Shown here: positions 8,400 to 17,852 of the stretch, one piece after another | How positions within the stretch are numbered: position 1 is the first letter of the stretch | Layout: each line of letters begins with the position of its first letter | Notes under the pieces: generated by a model | Databases searched by the model: none | What the model was told of the DNA's origin: nothing | What the model saw: the letters and a program-made list of their open reading frames with translations, nothing else | DNA from: Kazachstania africana CBS 2517 | Taxonomy: Eukaryota > Ascomycota > Saccharomycetes > Saccharomycetales > Saccharomycetaceae | Direction: 5' to 3' | NCBI RefSeq assembly: GCF_000304475.1 | Contig: NC_018940.1 | Coordinates: 62,001-126,000 of the forward strand | Length of the DNA: 64,000 bases | Translations under genes and position numbers: made by a program

Positions 8400-9950
8400 A
8401 TGTCTAAGAGAGCTATTGAAAGAGACACAGAAAACGATGAAAGGATAGTTTCCGCGAAAACTGGCAGCGAAGCTAATCCTAATCAGATCGAGCAAGATTT
8501 CGAAATGGATGATGACCAGTTTAGTGATGATTTCCAGAGTGACGAAGAAATTATTGAATTAGATGATGAAGACAGTGGTGCTGAATTAGACCTTGAGGAA
8601 GATGGCAAAATCTTAGAAGTTACAGAAGAGAAAGCGGCAGAACTCCTAAAGAAAGATCAAGAAGCGTCTGCACCAGAGAACAAAACTGGTCAAGAATTGT
8701 ATCTACCCCATTTATCCCGTCCATTAGGTCCTGATGAAGTTTTAGAGGCAGATCCAACAGTTTACGATATGTTACACAACGTGACTATGCCATGGCCTTG
8801 CCTAACACTTGATATTATTCCTGATAATTTAGGTTCCCAACGTAGAAACTATCCACAATCTCTATTAATGACAACTGCTACTCAAGCATCTAGAAAGAAG
8901 GAAAATGAACTCATGGTACTAAGTTTATCCCAATTAGCCAAAACTTTAGTGAAAGACGACGATGAAGTTAACTCTGATGAAGAAGATGAAGATCGTGATG
9001 AGACAGATCCTATCATTGAAAATGAGAATATTTCTTTGAGGGACACCACCAACAGGCTAAGAGTTTCTCCATTTGCACAATCAAATAAAGAGGTCTTAAC
9101 CGCAACCATGTCGGAAAACGGTGAAGTTTACATTTTCGATTTAGGTCCACAGTCTAAAGCATTTTCCTCACCGGGTTACCAAGTTCCAAAATCATCTAAA
9201 AGGCCTGTACATACTATTAAAAATCATGGTAATGTCGAAGGTTATGCCCTGGATTGGTCTCCTTTAATAAAAACCGGCGCTCTTCTTACCGGTGATTGTA
9301 GCGGTCAAATTTATTTGACTCAAAGAAACACCTCCAAGTGGGTCACCGATAAACAGCCATTTACAGTTGGTAATAATAAATCAGTCGAAGATATTCAATG
9401 GTCTCGTACTGAAGCTACTGTCTTTGCATCATGTGGCTGTGATGGTTACGTTAGAATTTGGGATACCAGATCCAAACAACATAAACCAGCCCTTTCAGTT
9501 AAGGCCTCAAATACTGATGTTAACGTTATCAGTTGGAACGAAAAAATTGGTTATTTATTGGCTAGTGGTGACGATAATGGTTCGTGGGGTGTCTGGGATT
9601 TAAGACAATTCACACCTGACAACATCAATAATGTACAACCTGTAGCTCAATACGATTTCCATAAGGGTGCCATCACCTCTATTAGCTTTAACCCTCTGGA
9701 GGAATCAATCATTGCCGTTGCTTCAGAAGATAACACTGTTACTCTATGGGATTTATCTGTGGAAGCTGACGACGAAGAAATTAAGCAACAAGCTGCCGAA
9801 ACAAAAGAACTAGAGTCTATTCCACCACAACTTCTTTTTGTTCACTGGCAAAAGGAAGTCAAAGATGTCAAATGGCATAAACAAATTCCTGGATGTTTAG
9901 TAAGTACTGGTACTGACGGTTTAAATATCTGGAAGACAATCAGCGTTTAG
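8400..9950 (+). CDS. RRB1: Rrb1, WD40 chaperone of ribosomal protein Rpl3
   Basis: This is a 516-residue protein of the GRWD1/Rrb1 family. An acidic N-terminus (about residues 35-85, many Asp/Glu) precedes the CAF1-C/H4-binding-like segment [22 protein letters not shown]40 repeats follow with clear signatures such as [17 protein letters not shown] and [10 protein letters not shown] second acidic stretch interrupts the N-terminal repeats near residue 180-205. Rrb1 binds nascent Rpl3 and escorts it to the nucleolus for 60S assembly. The family and length match S. cerevisiae YMR131C. The RRPE/PAC promoter supports the role. Confidence 0.95.
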   Translation: MSKRAIERDTENDERIVSAKTGSEANPNQIEQDFEMDDDQFSDDFQSDEEIIELDDEDSGAELDLEEDGKILEVTEEKAAELLKKDQEASAPENKTGQELYLPHLSRPLGPDEVLEADPTVYDMLHNVTMPWPCLTLDIIPDNLGSQRRNYPQSLLMTTATQASRKKENELMVLSLSQLAKTLVKDDDEVNSDEEDEDRDETDPIIENENISLRDTTNRLRVSPFAQSNKEVLTATMSENGEVYIFDLGPQSKAFSSPGYQVPKSSKRPVHTIKNHGNVEGYALDWSPLIKTGALLTGDCSGQIYLTQRNTSKWVTDKQPFTVGNNKSVEDIQWSRTEATVFASCGCDGYVRIWDTRSKQHKPALSVKASNTDVNVISWNEKIGYLLASGDDNGSWGVWDLRQFTPDNINNVQPVAQYDFHKGAITSISFNPLEESIIAVASEDNTVTLWDLSVEADDEEIKQQAAETKELESIPPQLLFVHWQKEVKDVKWHKQIPGCLVSTGTDGLNIWKTISV

Positions 9951-10036
9951 CCTTTATTACTTGAAAACATCATATATATAATAGGAATAAAATATCTTCT
10001 GTATAATCAGTATATTAATTACAAATACATCTCATA

Positions 10037-10927
10037 TCAAGTAAAGAATATATCATTCAGCATCCTCATATTTGCAACGACGTAACTTTTTTCGCTGTAC
10101 TGGATAATATCATTTTGGAGTATACTCAACTCCCAAATTCTCTTGGCTTCATGATCTACCTTTTCAAGTGTTAAGTCATGCTCACTCCTTTCTGGTAAAC
10201 CTCTTGTAGTATTAAAAAACCCATTTCTATTACTTCTGTCAATCAAAATACTATTCCATCCGGAGTTCGCTGCGCCCTGTAAATCATTGTGGAGCTCATC
10301 ACCAATGTGCCAACAAGACTTTTTAAAGTCATCTAACGTGCCATCGAATGCCAATCTATTCCTCTTCACAATATCAGTTAATGCAAAGTCAAAAATTTCG
10401 CGATTAGGCTTGGAAAGTTCCAAATCGTAAGAAAGGTAGATATTCCCCTCAAAGAACTGTGTTAGCTTTAAATTCTTCAACAGTTTATTAACGATTGGAT
10501 CAGTGTTGCTTATTATACCTAGAATGATTCCTGGCATTTTTTCTTTACATCGCTGAAGAAACTCTAGTACATCAGGGTACACAGCATATGCTTCCTCGCC
10601 TTCAAATCTCAATAAAATATCACTGACCATTTCATTAGGAACATTGATCGGCTTGAAAACCCTCTTAATCAACAAACCCCACCACTGTTCAGCCGTAATA
10701 CCATCATGCTTGCCATAATTGGGGTATTTAGTCCTGAGTTCCTTGAAAATAGGAGGAAAATTGCTCGTGAGTGTTCTAGGGTCCACTTTTATTCCATACT
10801 TTCTGCCTACTAAACAATACTGCTCCATCACAGGCAGAGTAGTGCAATATAATGTATTATATGCATCGAAGGTAATAATTTTAGGACATTTTAATACAGG
10901 TAAAGAGACCTTTTTGGGGAAACTCAT
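10037..10927 (-). CDS. HAD-superfamily hydrolase, HDHD3-like (YMR130W type)
   Basis: The 296-residue protein has haloacid dehalogenase motifs: motif I in ITFDAYNTLY, motif II in GIISNTDP, the motif III lysine in ELSKPNREIF, and motif IV in CWHIGDELHNDLQGAANSGW. The second position of motif I (DxY rather than DxD) is as expected for HDHD3/REG-2-like members. The cap region contains the HDHD3 signature YPNYGKHDGITAEQWW. The natural substrate is unknown, so only a phosphatase-like fold can be claimed. It is convergent with RRB1 (86 bp between stops) and in the YMR130W position. Confidence 0.88.
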   Translation of the reverse strand: MSFPKKVSLPVLKCPKIITFDAYNTLYCTTLPVMEQYCLVGRKYGIKVDPRTLTSNFPPIFKELRTKYPNYGKHDGITAEQWWGLLIKRVFKPINVPNEMVSDILLRFEGEEAYAVYPDVLEFLQRCKEKMPGIILGIISNTDPIVNKLLKNLKLTQFFEGNIYLSYDLELSKPNREIFDFALTDIVKRNRLAFDGTLDDFKKSCWHIGDELHNDLQGAANSGWNSILIDRSNRNGFFNTTRGLPERSEHDLTLEKVDHEAKRIWELSILQNDIIQYSEKSYVVANMRMLNDIFFT

Positions 10928-11034
10928 TGCGGTTTACTAAGTTATCAAGATCTGTTTTTCTATTTTATCCCGTTAAAGTTGTAATATACAAATATCTACA
11001 TATATGATTTAGACTATGAATACAATAGTTATGT

Positions 11035-14000
11035 TCAGTTATTATTGAAAAATGCATCATTCTTAGCAAAACAGTATGCATCAGAAATTTCGATGGCCTC
11101 ATAAGTACCTTGTAAGCTTGTAACAACTCTATACTCATAAGCGTAGATATCTGTCACTTTATGTGTTTCAACTACTTGCTGTCTCTTGTTGCCATGAGAA
11201 CCGTCTATTTCTTCTGTTCTGACGTATGTTAAGGAGAATGGTGGAGTACCCTCGAAGGAGAATATTACTTCAGCTTGGTCACCCTCATGAATGTCCTCAA
11301 TTACATAATCACCCTGTGAAACGGTAACCGAAGGTATTGGATGAACGTTTAAAACGAGTTTCTCGAATTCTGATTCCATTCCAGGTTTCGTAAAGTTGAC
11401 TACACATTGGGAGGTGGAATCTTGTATAGAATTGATCGAGATAACACCGGCTTCGGATGCAAGTCTAACGAATTGAGATGATTGTTCTTTGGATTTTAGA
11501 GAAACACCGTTGAAATCATACTTAATTGTGAAGGGCGGTAGACCATTTAGCTGGTATGCAACATAGTCACCCACACAATATTGCGCGGATGGATCCAAAA
11601 GATGAATTTTTGGAACATCCGTTATCGAAATAAAGATGTGTCTATTTTCGGAATCGATCAAATCATGACTGCAGCCATTTGAATCTATTATTTTGTTGAT
11701 AGAAACATCATGGTTCCCTAACTTTAAGCCTTCATATAACTTTTGGTACGGGAAATTATCTGGATCAACGTTTTTCAAGGTTAGTTGATCAATTCTTGAA
11801 GTACTTTCATGATAGATATTAAAAATAACCGTGAAAGGACCCTTACCTTGTGTTACCTTCAGGCGAATTGGGGATAGAAGGGAAACTTGGTCTACGTTTG
11901 CAGCACATGTTCTTAATGTTTTGCCGTAACCGGCAAACTCAATATCTGGTGATGGGTTTACCGTTTGCTTCACAATTATTTCATTTTCTGGTGCATTGAA
12001 ATGTCCTTTGTCTTCTTGATAATTCGAATCGAAAACATTTTTTATTGTGGTAACATATTCGCCTGGCTCATCATTTGGTAGTTTCAGCGAGACATATTTT
12101 GTGGAAACTTGGATTTTTTCGTCCAATACTCTACCATTTGGTGTAATCATTTCATAATGCAATTTAAATGGTGGGGACCCATTTAATACAAGATCAATTT
12201 TATCTTCTATACCTTGACAACTTGTTTCCTTCGAGAAAATTGTGTCCGTGATTTTATTAATCTTTTTCGTCGTTAATAAGGATTGTTGTATAGCAAAAGA
12301 TGGTCTCTCCAAAAAGGAAACTTCAAACGATTGTCTATCCATATTTTCGATTTTACCAGGACAACCTGAATCGTTCATCTCAATTAATCTATAACGTCCA
12401 ACTTGACTAACTCTCAAAAATGGTTTATAATTGGATTTAAAGTCACTCTTGTATGTTCCAATAACGTTGCCAGAGCTATCCAAATGTTGGTACTTGACAG
12501 AAAATGGACCTTCCCCGGTCAGCTTCAAAGGAATTTCCAGTACGGCACCTTGCTTGATGTGGAAAGTTGCATTTTTTTCATGTTCCTTTGGAAGATTCAA
12601 TGAAGCAGTTGGTATGTCCCTTCTGACATGAATCTTGGCATCTGGTTCACTTAATCCAACTTTACAATTGGATGAATCCATTATCGAGGCTAAAGAAAGA
12701 ATATAATCACCACCTATTTCAAAAAATGGAGTTGTGATATCATGTGATGTTGTTTCAATTTTGTCAACAGTATACGACGATCTTTTATTTGTTGAGATCT
12801 CCAAGATATCGTAATCAAGAGTGAAAGGTGGTTCCCCTTTAAAAGCGATTGGAATTATAGTCGATTCACCGAGACATAGATGTTTATTTTTCTGATGGTG
12901 ACCAAGATTGATTTTTGCACTTGGTTTAACTCTCATTGATGTCTTAAAGGAGAAATTTTCAACTGGTTGTAGACTTATTGGATCCGTAAACAACTCGTTG
13001 GACAAACTATCGAATATGATTTCATAGTTGCCCTCTGCAGTAGGATTATAGCTGAATTGGTATCTAGAACCATCGGAGTTTAATCTCTTCGTATCATATA
13101 ATCTTTTGTTACCATTATTTTCTATCTTGAATATTTTAGCTGTAAAATGGTATGGTGGCACGCCTGTAAATGTCAAATCGAAGTCTAAACCGATTTGACC
13201 CACACATTTATCCATTATTGGAGAAGATTTTACATCTAAATTTGGTGGAATTGGCCTCGTTACTAAAACATTTGATTTACCAATGATAACACCTGGACAA
13301 AATTTAGATTCAATACCCATCAAAGTATATGTTCCAGGAAGTTCAGCAGCAAATGAATGCGATAGCGAGTGTATGTCTTTTATTTCTAGGGACTCTTTGT
13401 TGCCATCGTCGTCGGTGTATGTAATACGGCCATTAAACGGTAAATCATTTTTCCATTTTCTGAAGTTCTCGAATTCAAAAGAAAGTGATCTCTTAGTTGG
13501 AGAGTTTGAATCGAATTTTTCTTCCAAGGAGGCTCTTGGGATTACATGAACATTGAATTCATAAACCAAATGCGTATCCTTTCTTAGACTTGGGCTCATA
13601 ATGGAATTGAAATCCATGGTATTGCCAAGACTATCAACCAATTTATCGATTCTGTACAAATAATGACCATCCTTGGTGGTCAATGAATTCAAATCGATTG
13701 TCACAGCATGACTACGAGCCCAAGTTAAATCACTTAAATCATTCGAACTAAATAAGTATTTCTTACTCTTCTGATTGGAAAGTACAGAACTAGATAGTGG
13801 AGATAGGAAAAATTCAGGTTGTAAATTTGAGTCAACATATGAGAACTCTTGATCGTCAATAATTTTGGAGTAAGATAACTTCAATGGTGGTACACCGTGG
13901 ATTTCAATGGATAAATCATCTGCATCACCTACACATCTGTCACCAGCACCTGAACCAATCAACGATACAGTAGGACAATGTGGTACGATTAAGTGAGCGG

Positions 14001-15000
14001 GATGGATTTTCAATGGCAGATTTTTAGAATCTAAAATTTTTTTAACTTGATAAAAACCAATTTCATTCACTGGAATCAAATAATGTTTGATGTTGAGGTC
14101 AGTTTCCTGAGAGGTTGAGTCTTTTGAAAGCTTGATATCGTTTTTTGAAAAATTTCTTGTCTCTACGGAATTCGTGTATAAATCTCTAAATTCCACCTGA
14201 ATAAATTTGATATCAGAAGTGGAATTGATTCTAATGGGAACCTCGAGGAAGTTTGTAGTGGAGACGTCATCCATTGGCAAACAGTATGATTCATGTAGTG
14301 GATTCAACATTGCAGTATTCTCTGGTAAGATCTTAATTGTTAAAGCACCTTTGAAGTGTGAAGAGGAATCGATAATTTTGTTATGATGAACCGACGCACC
14401 TGTGACACTGAGTTCTTTGTTAAAGAAGACTTTTTTAAATATTGCGATGAACACAGATATAAAACCTAAATTATCAGCATATGCAAGGAATAAAGTGAAG
14501 GCACAAATTGCGAATATTTGGCAAAACACAACAATTGATTTGAATGTTAATCTTGGGATCTTGAAAGTGGGTAAGAAATATAGAAACATTGAATCTATGA
14601 TAAAATACTTCGTTATGAAGTTGAAATATGAACTGTTTAAAAGAATCCCCGGTACAGGCAAACCATTCTTCAATAGGATCAAATCGTAGAGTTTATAACC
14701 TTGTATCACCATGAAAATTGAAAATACTAGCAGACGCTGTTTTGAGAACTCGAGAACTTCATTAGAAATCAACGGTAATGAATCTCTCTTCACGATGTGC
14801 TGTGGATTACTTTGTAACGGAATTGAAGGCTTCTTTGGCTCGCTTTTAGAACCAGAATACTGTCGCCTCTGAGAATCTTCTGATGTGTTAAATTTACTAT
14901 GGCCTGTAGAATACGCAGTATCTCTCGTTATGGGCGTGGCACCCATCCAATGGTTACCTCGAGGCGTATTAGTGAAGACGTTATGTCTATTATGATCCAT
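11035..15000 (-). CDS. POM152: Pom152, nuclear pore membrane-ring protein
   Basis: At 1321 residues this matches yeast Pom152. The N-terminal ~90 residues are polar and nucleoplasmic/pore-facing. Hydrophobic segments follow near residues 92-165, including the pore-membrane anchor. The rest is a long lumenal part of repeated Ig-like domains, each marked by a G-(S/T/E/L)-P-P-(F/Y) turn (GVPPLKLSY, GVPPYHFTA, GEPPFTLDY, GSPPFKLHY, GLPPFTIKY, GTPPFSLTY). Pom152 forms the lumenal ring of the nuclear pore complex with Pom34 and Ndc1. The start is the ATG at 15000 (MDHNRHNVF); a 14-codon extension has no ATG. ECM16, its neighbour in S. cerevisiae, is absent on the SAS2 side. Confidence 0.95.
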   Translation of the reverse strand: MDHNRHNVFTNTPRGNHWMGATPITRDTAYSTGHSKFNTSEDSQRRQYSGSKSEPKKPSIPLQSNPQHIVKRDSLPLISNEVLEFSKQRLLVFSIFMVIQGYKLYDLILLKNGLPVPGILLNSSYFNFITKYFIIDSMFLYFLPTFKIPRLTFKSIVVFCQIFAICAFTLFLAYADNLGFISVFIAIFKKVFFNKELSVTGASVHHNKIIDSSSHFKGALTIKILPENTAMLNPLHESYCLPMDDVSTTNFLEVPIRINSTSDIKFIQVEFRDLYTNSVETRNFSKNDIKLSKDSTSQETDLNIKHYLIPVNEIGFYQVKKILDSKNLPLKIHPAHLIVPHCPTVSLIGSGAGDRCVGDADDLSIEIHGVPPLKLSYSKIIDDQEFSYVDSNLQPEFFLSPLSSSVLSNQKSKKYLFSSNDLSDLTWARSHAVTIDLNSLTTKDGHYLYRIDKLVDSLGNTMDFNSIMSPSLRKDTHLVYEFNVHVIPRASLEEKFDSNSPTKRSLSFEFENFRKWKNDLPFNGRITYTDDDGNKESLEIKDIHSLSHSFAAELPGTYTLMGIESKFCPGVIIGKSNVLVTRPIPPNLDVKSSPIMDKCVGQIGLDFDLTFTGVPPYHFTAKIFKIENNGNKRLYDTKRLNSDGSRYQFSYNPTAEGNYEIIFDSLSNELFTDPISLQPVENFSFKTSMRVKPSAKINLGHHQKNKHLCLGESTIIPIAFKGEPPFTLDYDILEISTNKRSSYTVDKIETTSHDITTPFFEIGGDYILSLASIMDSSNCKVGLSEPDAKIHVRRDIPTASLNLPKEHEKNATFHIKQGAVLEIPLKLTGEGPFSVKYQHLDSSGNVIGTYKSDFKSNYKPFLRVSQVGRYRLIEMNDSGCPGKIENMDRQSFEVSFLERPSFAIQQSLLTTKKINKITDTIFSKETSCQGIEDKIDLVLNGSPPFKLHYEMITPNGRVLDEKIQVSTKYVSLKLPNDEPGEYVTTIKNVFDSNYQEDKGHFNAPENEIIVKQTVNPSPDIEFAGYGKTLRTCAANVDQVSLLSPIRLKVTQGKGPFTVIFNIYHESTSRIDQLTLKNVDPDNFPYQKLYEGLKLGNHDVSINKIIDSNGCSHDLIDSENRHIFISITDVPKIHLLDPSAQYCVGDYVAYQLNGLPPFTIKYDFNGVSLKSKEQSSQFVRLASEAGVISINSIQDSTSQCVVNFTKPGMESEFEKLVLNVHPIPSVTVSQGDYVIEDIHEGDQAEVIFSFEGTPPFSLTYVRTEEIDGSHGNKRQQVVETHKVTDIYAYEYRVVTSLQGTYEAIEISDAYCFAKNDAFFNNN

Positions 15001-15337
15001 ATCGACTTTTAGAAAGGTTCCAAAACGACAAAAAATGGGCACTTATTCGCAATTGAGCAACTAGTCTCTAGCCTTCCGTCTTATAACACGCTCAAATAAT
15101 ACACTCAAACAGCGTTTCGATTGATCACTTATAGATCAACTCTCTTGCTTTCTTGTGTTTATTAGAAAGACCCATTAGCCTTCCTGGCAAAAAAATTTGA
15201 TATCCGTGCGATATGACTTTTCAAAATCCATCAGCTTGAGGATCAACTAAAGCAAGTTTGGCCTTCAGCATTGGCAGTTAGAAGAGGGACCAGCGAGGTG
15301 ATTTGACTGGCAGTGAGTGGTTGAATTGAGGCGGAGT
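15001..15337. other. POM152-SAS2 divergent promoter
   Basis: This is 337 bp between two outward-facing starts. It contains an Abf1 consensus (15205-15217) next to an A-rich tract. In S. cerevisiae ECM16 lies between these two genes; here I see no trace of it. Confidence 0.6.
15205..15217 (-). promoter_or_regulatory. Abf1 site in POM152-SAS2 promoter
   Basis: The minus strand reads GTCATATCGCACG, an exact RTCRYNNNNNACG match, about 120 bp before SAS2. An A/T tract lies beside it. Abf1 use is inferred from consensus alone. Confidence 0.55.
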
Positions 15338-16348
15338 ATGCCTGGCAAGAAACATCAAGCAACGGTGGCTGGAGGCGAGCCGAGTAAGTTGAAGGTGAAG
15401 AAGAGAGGCAAGAAGAAGACGTTTCTGGAGAAGGATCATTTGTACGGTATCTTGGAGAAGAGAAACATCAACAGGGTGAAGTTTGGCGTCGATAAGGTGT
15501 TTGACACATGGTACGGTAGTAATGTGTATTTTAATCTGGATACATTGAAATTGGGTTGTATAGAGGACGATGATGATGATGATGAACATAACAATGTTGA
15601 TACAAATGCTGCTGAGTCCATCTGGTTGGACACCTTGTATGTCTGTGAATATTGCTTCAAATACACAGATAACAACGTAAAGTTGATGAAACATTCTCAA
15701 TTGTGCAGTTTCAAAAGGAAAGCACCCGGTAGAATCAAGTATAAATCTCCAGAGTACACTATACGAAGAGTGAAGGGATCCAAACACAAGTTGTTTTGTC
15801 AATGTCTGTGTCTGTTCACTAAGTTGTTTCTGGATAACAAGTCTATGTTTTTCAGATTGGATAATTACGATTTTTACATTTTGTATGAAACAGGTTCCAC
15901 CAAGCCAATGGGGTTTTTCTCAAAAGACCTGGTTTCATATAATCAGAACAATTTAGCCTGTATTTTGGTTTTCCCACCATATCAAAGGCGTAATCTCGGT
16001 ACGTTGTTGATTGAGTTCTCATACAAGTTATCGAAATTGGATAGTATCGTCTCTGGACCAGAAGTTCCCTTGTCACCCTTTGGCTTGATAAGTTATCTGA
16101 AAGTCTGGTCCCAGCTACTGTGCTACCATTTGCTTGAAGGAGATCTAACCACCATGGGCGGTATTTCTTTGAAGCAATTATCTTCAGTGACGGGACTGAG
16201 AATCAACGATATTATTATGACTTTGAAACATTTGAATTGCATAGGAGACGATAATAAAATATATTTGAGTATCCTAAGAACCTGGATGAATAAACATGGC
16301 AAGAACGGTTTCATGGTTCAGGATGAATATCTGTTATTGGACGATTAG
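15338..16348 (+). CDS. SAS2: Sas2, MYST-family histone acetyltransferase of the SAS complex
   Basis: The 336-residue protein begins at the ATG at 15338 (MPGKKHQ); a seven-codon extension starts with GTG. It has the MYST C2HC zinc finger CEYCFKYTDNNVKLMKHSQLC near residues 105-125. The catalytic domain follows: the active-site cysteine block NNLACILVFPPYQ, the acetyl-CoA loop QRRNLGTLLIEFSYKLS (the second glycine of the classic loop is Thr here), and the catalytic Glu in SGPEVPLSPFGLISYLKVW. Sas2 with Sas4 and Sas5 acetylates histone H4 Lys16 and limits silent-chromatin spread. A short GAT repeat encodes an Asp run near residue 80. Confidence 0.93.
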   Translation: MPGKKHQATVAGGEPSKLKVKKRGKKKTFLEKDHLYGILEKRNINRVKFGVDKVFDTWYGSNVYFNLDTLKLGCIEDDDDDDEHNNVDTNAAESIWLDTLYVCEYCFKYTDNNVKLMKHSQLCSFKRKAPGRIKYKSPEYTIRRVKGSKHKLFCQCLCLFTKLFLDNKSMFFRLDNYDFYILYETGSTKPMGFFSKDLVSYNQNNLACILVFPPYQRRNLGTLLIEFSYKLSKLDSIVSGPEVPLSPFGLISYLKVWSQLLCYHLLEGDLTTMGGISLKQLSSVTGLRINDIIMTLKHLNCIGDDNKIYLSILRTWMNKHGKNGFMVQDEYLLLDD

Positions 16349-16635
16349 TGCAAGGACACTGTTACGCACTAAAAATTGCAATGAAAAGACCGTTCCAACG
16401 GCATAGGAATTTATATATAGTAGATGACTTTAAATATTCATAATGTAGTATTCTATATGGCAAATATACCATACCTTGGCTTAATTGATGGTTTATATTG
16501 GCATTATCTATAATCGCATCTTTAGCCGTTTTTTAAACACATCAAGAAAATCTTTGTATATAGGACTCGTAACAACTCAAAAAGTATAGCATTTTACCGG
16601 AACTTTTGTGTAAATAGCTAGCTTATAGATCAGCT

Positions 16636-17715
16636 ATGTTCAGCCCCAAGCTTATATACTGGCTCTACAGGGGCACATTCTTCATACTGATTGTATTTTG
16701 TGTGGGCTTTTCCTCTGTAATGCCCATTGATGCCATCGTGAGGGCAACAGGATCAGAAAATAATGCTTTAAACACGTTTATTGTCATTGGTGCTCTGGTG
16801 GTTTTTGCACTTGTTTGTGTTATATTAATGGCAGGAAGGATACTATTCCATAATAGTTGTCTAATTGATGTCCCCAGACGATATTTACCTATAACATCGG
16901 CAGACCTACCCCATGAGCCCAGCAGGAAACTAATTTTAAATAACATGGAAAGATCCAAGGAATTGAGTATATTGTTTAAAAAACCAAAGCATCATATTAT
17001 ACATCCTGGATTAGAGCCCCCTGTAAGTTGTGATATTCCAGGCGTTGACAAGCTCTTCCCTGAATATCTTAACTACGGTAATTGTATAAAGTTTATTACA
17101 AGTCGATTGAAATATAACGGGGTATTCCTTGCCATCTCAGGTTTGCCATTTGATTTGGAGGACACATTTAGTGATATTCTTTACAAACATTTTATAGAGA
17201 ACAATTTGAATAAAACACAAGTAGTCAAGGCAAAAAGATTTATTGAAATTTACGAACAATATAGATTTGGTAGGGGAGAAATCACTAGAAAAGAATTTAT
17301 TGAGTTTGTTGAACATTGTATCTATTTCTCAGACTTAATTATGAACTCTGAATCGTACACTACTAATGCAAATACTCGAATGAATTCTGCCCGTCGTGGT
17401 GACAACATAGCCTCACAGAACGGTTATACCGATAGTACTGCATCTTCGAATAGTCGCATGAGAGAATATCCTGATCTTGACTATGCTACTGATGAATCAA
17501 GCAGTATCAAACCCTATGACGGATCCTCAGAAAGGGATCTGCCTCTGAAACCGACGATTTCAAAACCTTCATCGTTCATGGGATTACCGCGTAAGCGTAT
17601 ACGGACAGCTTCGATTGCAAAACACTTGGCTCCATCTTCAACTTCTTCCGTTTCATCATCTTCTGTATCTACATCATCGTCATCCTCTGCACCATTAGAT
17701 AATACATCTCAATAG
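16636..17715 (+). CDS. DLT1: Dlt1 family membrane protein of unknown function
   Basis: The 359-residue protein has two N-terminal membrane segments, about residues 7-30 (IYWLYRGTFFILIVFCVGF) and 45-70 (FIVIGALVVFALVCVILMAG). A conserved soluble domain follows, with HHIIHPGLEPPVSCDIPG and the block RFIEIYEQYRFGRGEITRKEF. The last ~100 residues are Ser/Thr-rich and low-complexity. This is the architecture and length of fungal Dlt1 (YMR126C), whose molecular role is not known to me. It is tandem with SAS2 as in S. cerevisiae and convergent with STO1. Confidence 0.87.
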   Translation: MFSPKLIYWLYRGTFFILIVFCVGFSSVMPIDAIVRATGSENNALNTFIVIGALVVFALVCVILMAGRILFHNSCLIDVPRRYLPITSADLPHEPSRKLILNNMERSKELSILFKKPKHHIIHPGLEPPVSCDIPGVDKLFPEYLNYGNCIKFITSRLKYNGVFLAISGLPFDLEDTFSDILYKHFIENNLNKTQVVKAKRFIEIYEQYRFGRGEITRKEFIEFVEHCIYFSDLIMNSESYTTNANTRMNSARRGDNIASQNGYTDSTASSNSRMREYPDLDYATDESSSIKPYDGSSERDLPLKPTISKPSSFMGLPRKRIRTASIAKHLAPSSTSSVSSSSVSTSSSSSAPLDNTSQ

Positions 17716-17852
17716 CATCTATACCACTTTTACATTGCATTAGCAGCATTTTTATACGTATATACAGTTAATTAATAACACATTTTTAAGATAATATATT
17801 CGAAATTAATCTTTTTTTTTTTACTAATTATACAAAAGACAAAGTCGGGAGG

